Shown piece after piece: positions 26,001 through 38,000 of a stretch of DNA of 64,000 bases (the stretch's first letter is position 1; every line of letters begins with the position of its first letter). The translations under genes and the position numbers were made by a program. Source of the DNA: Metellina segmentata. Its lineage: Eukaryota; Arthropoda; Arachnida; Araneae; Tetragnathidae. The notes beneath the pieces were generated by a model. That model was not told the DNA's origin. It saw only the letters and a list, made by a program, of their open reading frames with translations, and did not search any database. The DNA is taken from contig OX375882.1 of NCBI GenBank assembly GCA_947359465.1, positions 52,636,509-52,700,508 on the forward strand. The letters run 5' to 3'.

Positions 26001-29000
26001 CAAAATAACCAATGGGAGGAAAGAAAAAATTTCAAACGAATCAATGAAATCAAACGACTTTAACGGATTTTGGAAGAACTTTCTAGAATATTCAAAATGA
26101 AAATTGAAAGTTTCCGTTTGCCGAGGTTGCCATGAAAACCACAACAACAGCAACGAAAGATGGGTTGCCTTAATTTATCGTAACTCGCTACTAGAAGTGC
26201 GCCCAAAAAAAATCGCCAAGCCGTTGCCATCACTCATAAACGTAGAGTGTAGCTGTACCCAGTAAATAATAGAAATCAAAGAAAACGGAGGATCTTTTCA
26301 GGGTCATTTAAAAAAAAAGGTCTGTTTCGGGGCAAACTATTATAGTTCAACAAGACGCTTGCATTACAACTTTCGACAACAAACTCAATGAAAAAGCGTG
26401 GGTGGCTCGAGTGCTGGGTAAATGTACACACCACCAACATGCTGGGTTTTCAATTTCCAAATCAACGCTCACATTTCGAGTCAAAATTTGCTCAAAGTTT
26501 CCATTTGAATTCTGATTTCAGAGGTACTGTAAATATCTTTTCTGAAAAACAACATAAAATTTAGATTTGAAAAATATTTTTTTGGAATATCATATTTTGT
26601 AAACAATTCCTTCTGCTAGGACACATGTCTTCATTGATGCGAGCGAAGCGAGCATAGGTTCGCGCAGCGAACCAATGAGGACTGCGAAGCAATCCTCTGG
26701 GGGTTGACGAGCGTTAGTGAGCAGGGGGCGGGCCCCCTAGTTATATTATATTATACTGAGGCGAAAACCAAATTCGATACGCTCACATAAAAGAGCTGTC
26801 GTATGAAAAGACTACGCCAGACTGCTTTGGAAAGATCTTGAAGCGGATGTTCACAAGGAGACATGACCTTTTGAAAGTTAAAAACTGTCCAACTGAAAAA
26901 CCCCAGAAACTCCTTATCATTTATAAAATGAAATGTATCCGTGTCTCTATGGAACAGTTCGTCGAGGTTCAGTAGTTGGTCGCTGTGTGACTTGTTCGAA
27001 ATGGTCTTTTTCAAAGTTATAGCTTGATTCCCATTATATTTTATAGTCACTATTCTCTTTGGGCAAGATAATAACCAAGACCAAGGAGATTAGTAACAAC
27101 TAGAAATGATGAAATACGTAGGATGGAAAAGATTAAAATTATGCACTGAAGACGATGGACTAGTCCAGTACGAAGGAGGAATTCTTGTAAGTAGTAAAAA
27201 TCGGTCAAAAACGCTAGATCCAAATAAGTTAGTTCTCTAAGTTTATACTAACATAATGCAATACCTCAGACTAAAATGCCAAAATAATAAATACCTCTTA
27301 ATGCCAAAAGCAGATAGTAAAGAGCTGGTTCGAACGAAATTACCCACGCTTTTAGTAATAGTTGCTGGTTGGATTTTCTGGTGCAAGAGCCAATGTAGCC
27401 AAGCTGTAGCAAAGAATATTTTTATTTCAAGTAATCAAGCATACAAACAAAGAAAATTTTATTGGCACAGAAGAGAGAAAAAAAACACCCAGGGTATCAA
27501 AATTACAGAAATATAACCTGAGCTTCTTTTTGCTCACAGCCTGCTATCGTAGTGGGAATGGCCAGAGGGCCTCTGCCATAGATTACATGAATGACTTTCT
27601 CATTATTCTCTTATTTTCTAGCCGTTAATTCGAGTTAGTGGAATAATATAATTCTTTGTATTTTTAACCCTCACAAGGGTTCAAACACATATATCAGTTT
27701 TGCAACTTGTTGTCTTTCCTGCCCAACTTCTAAGCAGGTTTGGCCTTATTGGCCAGTAGAACCTTTTCTAGAAGTTATCGTTCCAACAAATGTAGTTATT
27801 TAGTTATTCGTGTACTAGAGGAAAAGAAGGCTTAACTAACATCTCGTGACTGTCTTCGGGGTTATTACGTTTTATGTCAATGAACAGGTCTAAACATATC
27901 GTTTAAATTCCTCTGCAACAAATGAATATCAAATTTACGTATACCTTAATTACGTAAGGTAATTAAGGAACGTGGGAAAATATTCCTGAAAATGTTTATA
28001 TACTGAAATGTTACTATAAATTCCCTAGGCATTAATTGTTTGCCTTATCAGAGTAGAAAACTATGTTTGAAATTCCTATTTATTATTTGTTTGAAATGGT
28101 ATGTTTGTTTAGGGGAACGACTCTAAGATCCTTGAGAACTTCTCTGCTTCATTTAAGACTTTGTTTTTACTTTAGGTGCAACTGAATTGCTAGGGTTTTG
28201 TTTAGCTTCAGATTCGACGTTGCCAATCCACAAGGGAGAAATTCCTGCTATATGTTTGGGCGACAGCATTGAAGTTGTCGATGAAACAGGTAACCGCAAG
28301 AGGAATTATTGAGCCCATTGCATTTCATCTCGTTCCTTTAATATACACATAGCAATTTTCACATTAAAAAAAATATATATATATAAAAAAAAATAAAAAA
28401 ATAAACATTTTTTTTATACTTTATTATTGTAATACTGTTCATGTAATATTCGTAAGCCTACTGGATTTCAACTGCCTTGTAAATCACATGCATATATCAC
28501 ATATCATCAATATTAAATAACTACTTTTCAAGCTCTGCAGTCTTCGAGTTGATATGAACGTCTACACCCTATTTACTGCTCTCTTTTCAACATCAATGAG
28601 GGAGATATTTTTGGAGCCTGCAAAATGAGGTTCACAGACACTTTATTATGTTGCCATTTGTTCAAGTGTTTGGCTTCGGTCAGTCTTTTGCAAAAATCAG
28701 ACCCGTCATTAGAAAAAAATATTCGCACCCCGGTATGAAATTTTATTAATTCGTACCAAATTCCTAGATTTTAATCTTGTAACGGACATTATGAAAGAGG
28801 TACGAATTTAGTTGATGCTGTTTAACAGTTTTAGAAGCATGATTATTCAGATAATAATTATTTTAATTATTTTGGCTAACATTATTAATTGTGTCGACAA
28901 CTAAGATAATAGTGATACCTCTATATACGTCAATAGTGTCAGGCAAGTTAAGAAGGCCACATCTGAAACTTTGTCCGCATAGGTATCCATTGTTAAAATG

Positions 29001-32000
29001 CTTCGTATAAAAGAAACTGATGCTTCAAGATTCTTAGAACATAGCACACTCAATAAACATCTATGGATTTATCATATATTATGATGACATTAATCTTACA
29101 TTTTTAAAACTTCTGAGTGTCTTCTTGTTTTGACGAGGCATCTCGTCATTAGAAAAACTGATCAGATCTTGATAAATGTAATACCTCGTCAGTAGAAGAA
29201 AACTGACCAGATCTTGATGATGCGATACCTCGTCATTAGGAGAAAATTGACCAGATCGTGACAGACACAACACCTTGTCATTAGAACAAAACCTACCAGA
29301 TCTTGATTGACTTGATACCTCGTCATTAGGAGAACTAACCAGATCTTGATGGACGCGATATATACCTCGTCATTAGAAGAAAACTGACCAGATCTTGATC
29401 TCGTCTTCATAAAAAAGCGTTATATTCTTATATTAATGACGAGCTATGTCGTCGATATCACTAGGGATTAAATATCACACACAACCTGTAGCAACTGCCA
29501 AATATCAAGGACCAAAAATGGTTGATTGGTTTCTGAGTCATATTGTAACAAGCCCATTGCTTGCAACAAGTCTATATGATTACACGCAGACCAGTAAAGC
29601 TTATAGCAGCCAAAATGTTTATCTAGAACTGTAGTCTGTATCCCTCCCCTCCCTTCAGGTATTGTTTACAAAATAGATAAAAAAAACTAGCTCATGGTAA
29701 TGATAATTTAATTTTATAACTGTCCTGACAGATACACCGTCCATATCCACGTCAAGTTTATTATACTACGCAATTTTCTAAAATATATTTTTTAAGTATA
29801 ATTTTAAAATTGTTTGAATTCAATTGAATTTGATTTAATTTCTTTTTTCGTCAATAACTATTTTCTCATAAAAGTTCCAAATCGTGATATTTGGAATTTT
29901 TTTATGGTTCACTCATGATTAAATTACAACGAACAAAAGTGACAAAACTTCTGAGATACAAAAAATGTCTGATTCGGAATTGTTTCAACGTTCAGAACAC
30001 TAATATAACTATGCGAAACTTTTATTGGCTCTTTGGATGATGGTTATGGCATTTAATATTACTGTTGGAATTTAATTCATTTTTCGTTTTAGTAAGATAT
30101 AAGAATTTTAATAGCTTAAACTGACGTCCGGGATTTTATCATATAACTACTTTTAAATAAAATTACTTACTTTTACTAAATCCCTGTGTCATAGAATTGA
30201 GTAAAAGTAAGCTATTCATGGAAGGTAGTATTTATAAACACTGAAACAGAAATTATGTGGTGCAAAACTTTTAAATTCAAAATGTTGTTTCAATATTGTA
30301 TTCGCCTGTCATACAAGCCAACCAAGGGCAATCTTTTTTTAAATATGGTGAAATATATTTCAATATTGCAACAATAAATATAATTTATATGTTGACTAGG
30401 AAAGCCGATTACAGGTGAAATGGGAGAATTGGTCATAACAAAACCAATGCCTAGTTTACCTTTAGGATTATGGAATGATGCAGATGGATCTAAATACAGA
30501 GAAAATTATTTTTCCAAGTACAAAGGTATTGGAATTGTTTTCTACCTTTTAGGTTTTTACTGTTTACTTCAATTTTTATTCCCGTGTATTTGGTAATAGT
30601 AGAGTTTCAGAGACAGGTCATTCATACCCACAACTTTCACGGTCTAACAAAATACCTTTAATGACAACTAGCTCTTATTTTAAAACTTTTTTTTCAACTT
30701 AGTTGACAAATTTTTTATCAATTCAAAATCTCTATCATTTATGGCCTTCTATTGCAAATAAATCAAATAAATTCTAATGCTGCACTTAAGTAGATAAAGT
30801 TACAGATTTGTCTAAATCTTATAAAATAACTTATTATTAGACCTCTTTCGCTAAACCTATATGGTGGTTGCCACAAGACGTATAAAATCTTGAAGTATAA
30901 GGAATCTCGTATTTTGAAGAAAACTAACCAGATCTTTATGGACGATATATCTCGTTTTTTGAAGAAGACTGATCAAATCACATCATCACAGAAAAATCAA
31001 CAATATTCCAATGACGTGATATCCCTTGATTTCCAAATTTGGTCAGATCTTGAACGAAATGGCTCATTCAAACCACTTGGAGTGCTAATGAAATCTCATA
31101 CTCTTATTACGATAGTTTTAATGTATAAACTTTTAATTACGAAAATTATTCTTTCAGTGTTTCGTTTGTCTACAGTACAACATTTTCTTATGATTTATTC
31201 CTTACTTAATAATTACCTTTTCTTATAAAATAAACAATCCAATGCTAGACTCCATATATTTCAGTAAGCTACACGAGTTACATAAAAAACTTCAAGCTTA
31301 TTATTTTACAATAGATAAAAATCATAAATGTGTTATGCTCTCAACGTTTATCAGGGAACTGATGAGTTTTAACCTAAATTGATGAATTTAAACCTTAATT
31401 ACCGTTTTAAATTTGCATTCGCTGATTTCAACCATCAAATATTTTTCGTATAATATTTTATCTACTACACATTCTTAAAGACAATTGCAACATTTAAGCT
31501 TACAAAAATACTTCCTGAATTTATATTTTTATTTTAGGAATGTTTGCTCTTAACGATCTAGCCATTATTAATCCAATCACAAAAGGTTTCATTGTTTGTT
31601 GTAGAAGGTAAGATATATATGACTAATAAATTTTCAATTTTTAAAATTATTTCATTTCAAAGATGAAAAATCCGAACAACGCCTCTTATATATGGACATT
31701 TTAGTATTTTTAATTATTTACTAAAACGATATGTATAAATTAATGTATAAGACATATAACGTTGTGTTTTGATGTCAAATTTCAATTATTTAATTTTTAA
31801 AAGAGTACAAGTTTACGTGCAGCGAGTCTATTAAATTTTAATTTACTTCTATTGTAACTATAATTCTAATTAATTCAAATGTGGGTTAAAAGAACGTACT
31901 GTAAACTATTAATTCAATTAATTAAATGAACAAAATTAATCAGAAATTTTATAAATAGCATGATGGTAGATCGATAGTTAATTATTGTCACGCTGGAGCA

Positions 32001-35000
32001 ACACAACGGGTTATTGGCTATACTCCGGGATCAAGGGAAAGATCCAAGGACAGCGCCTCGTAATTTTGAATCATGGTCAGTGTGGTCCAGATCATGTGAG
32101 AACTGGCACACCACTCTCCAAACTTTCACACCAATATGAAAACATTTGAAGCCATGACAGATTTAACGTGAACCATACTTGCCGGTCCAACCAGCATACA
32201 TGACAGGAGAAGTCCCAATCAATGAATAAAGGTAGCTGAAGTTGGAAAATGCCTCAAGCACATCCCGGAGCAACACATGAACTTTTACTGGTCCATAATG
32301 CAGTGGCCATGCACCAGTGCAGAAGTCAGCGATACTGAGTCTGATAATTACTTTTTACTTTTCCATTTGTCACTCATTTTTAACTTTTTCATAACAAAAA
32401 CTTTATTTTTATAATGTCATAAAAGTAATTTCTGAAGTTCTACAGTTAAAATTACATAGTATTGTTTTGTTTATAATATTATTCTTTCTATACTTTTCCC
32501 AGTAATTTCAGTGTAACACTAGGTAAATTGTGTAAAAAGGGGATACATGTGCGAATTTTGTGGAGGGCTCTGGCAGAAACAAAACTCATGAATTACACTT
32601 GGATTATAAGTGGCTATATAATATCAATTATCTGAATTTTTTTTTATGGACACCACAATTAAATCGGTACACCTTTTAATCTCTCTAGTAAATTGTGAGT
32701 TTTGTAGCATATTCCCTTTACATTTCAACTGCCGATTCATTTAAATTTGTGGGGTGCCAGCTCAGGTGTTGCTTCATCATTTGACCGTGGTTCAAAATTA
32801 CGAAGTGTTGTCCTCGATTCTTTCCCTTAAGGGACTGATCCCGGACCGTCGTCAATAGCCCGTTGTGTTGCTCTAGTACGACGTTAACTATAATTACCAT
32901 TACCATTACTATCATTTAAATTTGTTGTTACAAATACTTGATTTTATGCATTTCGCAACTGTAAATCTATAAGATTTTATAATAGTTTTGGCGAGTTTCA
33001 TAATTTCAAATATAATTTGCAGTGTATAGCCGTCAAAAAAAAAAAAAAAACGAATCACCCAATCGCAATTGAACAATTTACATCACAGAACAAAACGGAA
33101 GGTAGCAATCGACAGGGATTAATGTTTTATACAAATATCAATATTTAAAATTTGTCTAAGGGGCCGTCTTCATATTAAATTTGATGCCTGCTCCGATAAT
33201 TACAATACGAACCTTCATCTCATCTTCTATCACAAATTTGGATCCTACATAAAATTTCAGGCGGATTTGATGGAAAAAATAATATTAAACGGCGTAAAAT
33301 TGACCGAGAAAATCCATAAAAACTCATGAGGGAAGCGTGTAATTGTTCAACATTACAAATATTAATAAATACGTGTACAGTGGCCGACGCAATCAATGAC
33401 CAGTTGTTGGCGCGTTGGTATGGAGTCCATTAAGATGGTGACAAAGTCAGAATCCATTCTGACTGAATCCCAGGATCTGTTGGCAGAAATTTCTGTTTTC
33501 AATTTGTGAACAATCCACAATAACGATACCAATAATCGAATTTTACAAAAAGTCTCACTGCGCTATGAATTGTGCACGTAATGAGCTGGAATTTGGAATT
33601 CCGATGTTTCAGTAACAGTTGAATTACATGAAGTCAAAATTTACCAATGTTTCAATTTATAATTTTTTGTTATATGAATGATAAAAATAGTAAATTTAGT
33701 TTGATAATTTAAATGTTTGTAGATTGTGTTTGGGTTTTAAGGTAGCAAAGGATGAAAAAACAATTTCTAAGAAAAATTTATGTTTGTAACAAATATAACA
33801 AAAAAGGTGAAACACCAATTTAATATTAGGATATCTAATTTTCAAACACTTACAAATATCCCTGACAAATCCAATAAAATTGATGAACTTTTTTTATTTC
33901 CGCCTGAAATTGTATGTAGTCCAAATTTGTGATAAAAGATGGAGGTTGGTAGTGAAATTATCGAAGCAAGCATCCAATTTAATATGAAGACGGCCCCTTA
34001 GACAAATTTAAATATAGGTATTTGTAGAAAACATTTACCCCTATCGATTGCTACCTTCCGTTTTGTTCTGTGATGTAAATTGTGCAATTGCGACGGCTGT
34101 ACATGTTGATTACAATATGTTAACAAACATGTCATCATATTACTTTCGTAGAGTTCACATAATTTAATTTTGCTAAAGTATATTTTTATAATAGTATCCA
34201 TGATAATGTGCATGCAATAATAGTGCAATACAATATTTCAGTGACGAGACATTAAAGCAACGAGGTTGCAGATTTGGGAGCTCAGAAATTTATAATGTTG
34301 GTAAGACTTCTGTTTTATAAAAGTGATATGGTGTCACTGGTTTAAAAAAAAATTAAAGATGAAAAGTTATATTTATATTAGTATAAAAATTATTTGCTTT
34401 AATAAGAGGACACAGTATTCTTGTATAACCGTTCCAAGGCCCATTGGATATGCATTAGATAAAGGTAAACATCAATTTACAATAATTAAAATTTCAATTT
34501 TTTTTATTATTTCAATATTTAAAAATTCTTACTCCTAAAAATTTTTTTTTAGATTATTTAAAAAATTTTTCTTTGAGGTGTTTCCCACAAATTTATTCAA
34601 GGTTTGTGTGTTCTACTGTTATTTACTTTTTACAACTATTTTGATAGCAGAATTAATGTCAAACAGGATAATACTTTAAAAAATTATTTTATACATTTTT
34701 TAAAAAATGGACGATTATTCTAAATTCTTATTCCATACTCAAAGTTATTGCATACACAAAACAACAACACAAAGTTTCAAATCTCTATATTAATTCAGAA
34801 AACCGGCCTAGCATTTAATATGCATCGTCATGAAAAAGAGCCAGAAAAAAATTAGTGTCGACTCTTGACATTCGATGGAAAAACTCTAACAAATCGTAAA
34901 ATATTGTAGATACAGCTATGAAACTTTTCACTCATATTAATTCCATACTGAACACAAAACACAATGAATCATTTTTCGATTTTTCGATTCTACTTAAAGC

Positions 35001-38000
35001 TGATTGCTGATGGAATATCAGCAAATAACTTTTAAGTAGAACGTCCTGGCTATGTTCCGCCCTCGAAAGATGCTTCGTATGTTAAATCTTATATACAGGG
35101 TGACCTGTAAAGTCCTTTAAAAACCCTTTAATTTTGAAACCGCGTCTCGTAGCGTCAAGGTAGTAACGTGTACCTACAGTAAAATGACCATTGTTGTGTA
35201 GAAACAATATCTTTCTAATCGGAAGGAATATGAATTGTCCTACCTCATTTGTGTCCCGGGTGAGAATCAATCATCCTGACCGTCGAAACATCACTGAAAC
35301 TCAAGAATTCTAAAGGAAAGTCCACAGAAGTACACAAGGAGACCATTTCTTAATTAAAACTTATAATTTTAATATATATAGAACATTATACTTCTTCACA
35401 GGTATAGAATCAAAGTAAACCGCAAGACAATGTTTAAGAGCGACTTTTTTCAAATAAAACCAACTGAATTCTAATTTGTATATTTAATTTTGTTAGGATC
35501 GTAGTATTGAAATTATATTGGAGGTTTGCTTTCACCTCACCTGCTCCGTATTTTATTTCTAATTCCATAAAAGCTTTTCAAAACTTAGAACAGGCGCGCA
35601 TTCGCGACAACCATGCTGAATTTATTGAGACAGATTACTGCTTAAAATAAGGAAATAAAAAAAAATAACTCGAAAACTACAGAAGATTGTCCAAAAAGTT
35701 CAATTAGAAAAAAATGTACGCAATATAATAATTTTTTTTTCCTAATGGCGGGCACATTTTGACCTAAGTCATTGGCCACTACAAGGCCGGAAGTGATGGC
35801 CACTTGTGAAGGAGCACCCAGTGGGAGGACCGCAATATAATAATAAAGACACAGAAAAAAAATGTCATGGAATTATCTGTAAAACTGGCGAAGATATTCG
35901 CGATTGAAATTAGAACTTTTCCATATCTTGAAAAAGGGGCCGTCCTGAAATTGAATAACGTGTCTTCCGGTGTTATCATTCAGTTTATCTGAGTTAAGCA
36001 ACGACAAATTTAAATTCAAACAAAGAAAGTAAAAAAAGGTAAATAGAAAAAAACATCTGGAAAACGCGCGTACTCCGGAAAATAAAATAACTGACAATCC
36101 GAAATCACAACTTTCGTGCAACAACTAAAATACACAGATGAAAACCTATCGACCATGCAGCCAGAACGAAGATTTACTATTTAATAATTTTATCCTGATA
36201 AATTTTGGTGTCCGTGGTAGCCCGACTGGTAAAGTGACGGAGTGCCAACCAGAGGGTTGTGAGTTCGATCCTCGTCTGTGCCATCCAAATACCGACGGGT
36301 AAAAAAGGGACTTGGTGCCTCAAAATCCGTCTTGACCTCTTAAGTCCTCGCGTTGGTGTAGTGTAGAATAACGAAGATTGGGGTGCCAACTCAGGCGTTA
36401 CTGTGCCATCTGACCGTGGTTCCAACATGATGGCACCCCGCCGAACAAACCACACCATCATACACCACCCAGTGCGACAGTTTCTTTAGAACAGATTTGG
36501 CCAACAAGCAATCGACTACGATGGCTGTGTTGAATTGTCTCCACGATCACCAGATCTTAGAACACAGCTCAATTTCTTCCTCTGGGGTTACACCAACGAT
36601 CGGGTGCATGAAACTCCGTTAACAAGCTTGCTGGATCTGCGGCAGCGTATCATCAATAGCTGCGCTACTATCACACCATTGATGATAAGGAATGTGCATG
36701 CCGGCGTGCTTGATCGAATACAAATGTGTATTGTAATCGATGGTGACCTGTAAAGGTCACCATCTAAAAGGACTTTACAGGTCACCCTGTATATTGAGTC
36801 ATCCGGAAAGTTCTGCGCGTTTTCAAATCGAAGCTAGTTCTGTTATTATTATTTAGCTACCGCTGATAAGGAGTGACCTTTATAGCAAGCGCGAATGAAC
36901 CAGCTTAACTTAGTGTCTACCAAAAAGTACTTCATGGTAGAGTTGGGTTACACTGGTATTTATACTACCCCTTTGTGAGTTAAGTTTTGGAGTGGTAGCT
37001 AAGCTCGCTACAGTACTCCCCCTCCAGAATTTTAGCAGTCGCCGAAATTCGATAGTTGACATCACTTGTAGAATGATTGCCATTTTTGCTTTTGACTGTA
37101 AGGATGGATGGATTGGATTGGATATGATTTTGTGGCATTGAGTCCTCTCGGGACATATTATGCCAAACTGAAGATAAAAAATCAACTACATAATATAGCA
37201 ATAAAATGAAATAAGAACTGATGTAATGAAATGAATAGTATATATATTATATGTGATGGATGAAACCAATGTCATATAAAAAGCTAAAAATATTTGGATG
37301 AGGATTCTCTCCAACCCTGTCTTCTAAAACCAAAGTATACGAATTAAAATGTTTAAGTCGTTGACTATTAAAATGAGAACATTCTATTAAAATATGCTTT
37401 ACTGTTAGTGGACAAATACAATGATTACAAATAGGATGATCTTCTCCGAGGAGGAGGTGTCTGTGGGTTATACGAGTATGTCCAATACGGAGGCGTGTCA
37501 ATATAACATTTTGTCTTCTTATAGGTAGCGATTTCCATTCAGATATATTTGGTTTAATAGTATGAAGTTTGTTTTGGGTTTGTTCGTTCCAATCGTACTG
37601 CCATTTTTCCTCTAAAAATTTATAAATGCAAGATTTTATGTCACGATAAGGGATGGTATGGTTAGTATTATTTACGGCCGATTTGGCGGCTTTGTACTGT
37701 AAGAGCTGTATTAAGATTACAGTTGCCGTGCTGCCTTTTACATGTTATTTTATCCATGCGGCAATTGCACGAATGGAGGATGTGATATAACATTAGCAGT
37801 TTCTGCTATCACAGCGCCCCCTAGTGGTTGAAAGGTAATTAGTATCAACCATGGCGATTTCTACTGTACATCGTGTGCCATCCATCGAATTTTTTTGTAA
37901 ATTTTTATGCATGTTTAAATCACGAACGTTGGTCACCAATATAGCAAGCGCGAATGAACCAGCGTAACTTAGTGTCTACCAAAAAGTACTTCATGGTAGA

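Larger units (their letters stand above)
35096..36789 (+). mobile_element. Mariner-like element with nested SINEs
   Basis: It is bounded by TA at 35094-35095 and 36790-36791. Ends are CAGGGTGACCTGTAAAGTCC on the left and the same on the complement of the right. It retains both ends of a + strand transposase (RINHPDRRN near 35250 and the C-terminal part at 36480-36753). The middle is replaced by other sequence, including SINE pieces at 35732-35830 and ~36205-36440. Confidence 0.8.

Noticed and set aside
27256..27516. 86-codon + strand open frame in an AACS intron
   Set aside because: No motif, no splice or promoter context, and length is not unusual for this composition.
28360..28420. AT-rich run as a possible origin or matrix-attachment site
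   Set aside because: Such runs are frequent throughout this AT-rich window, with nothing specific to this one.
29079..29410. Two overlapping - strand open frames of 64-73 codons
   Set aside because: They are produced by the 44-47 bp minisatellite; repeated SRSGQFSSNDE-like peptides follow the unit length and differ in frame.
36177..36461. 94-codon - strand open frame
   Set aside because: It is the antisense of the mosaic SINE; similar spurious frames occur in the other SINE copies.
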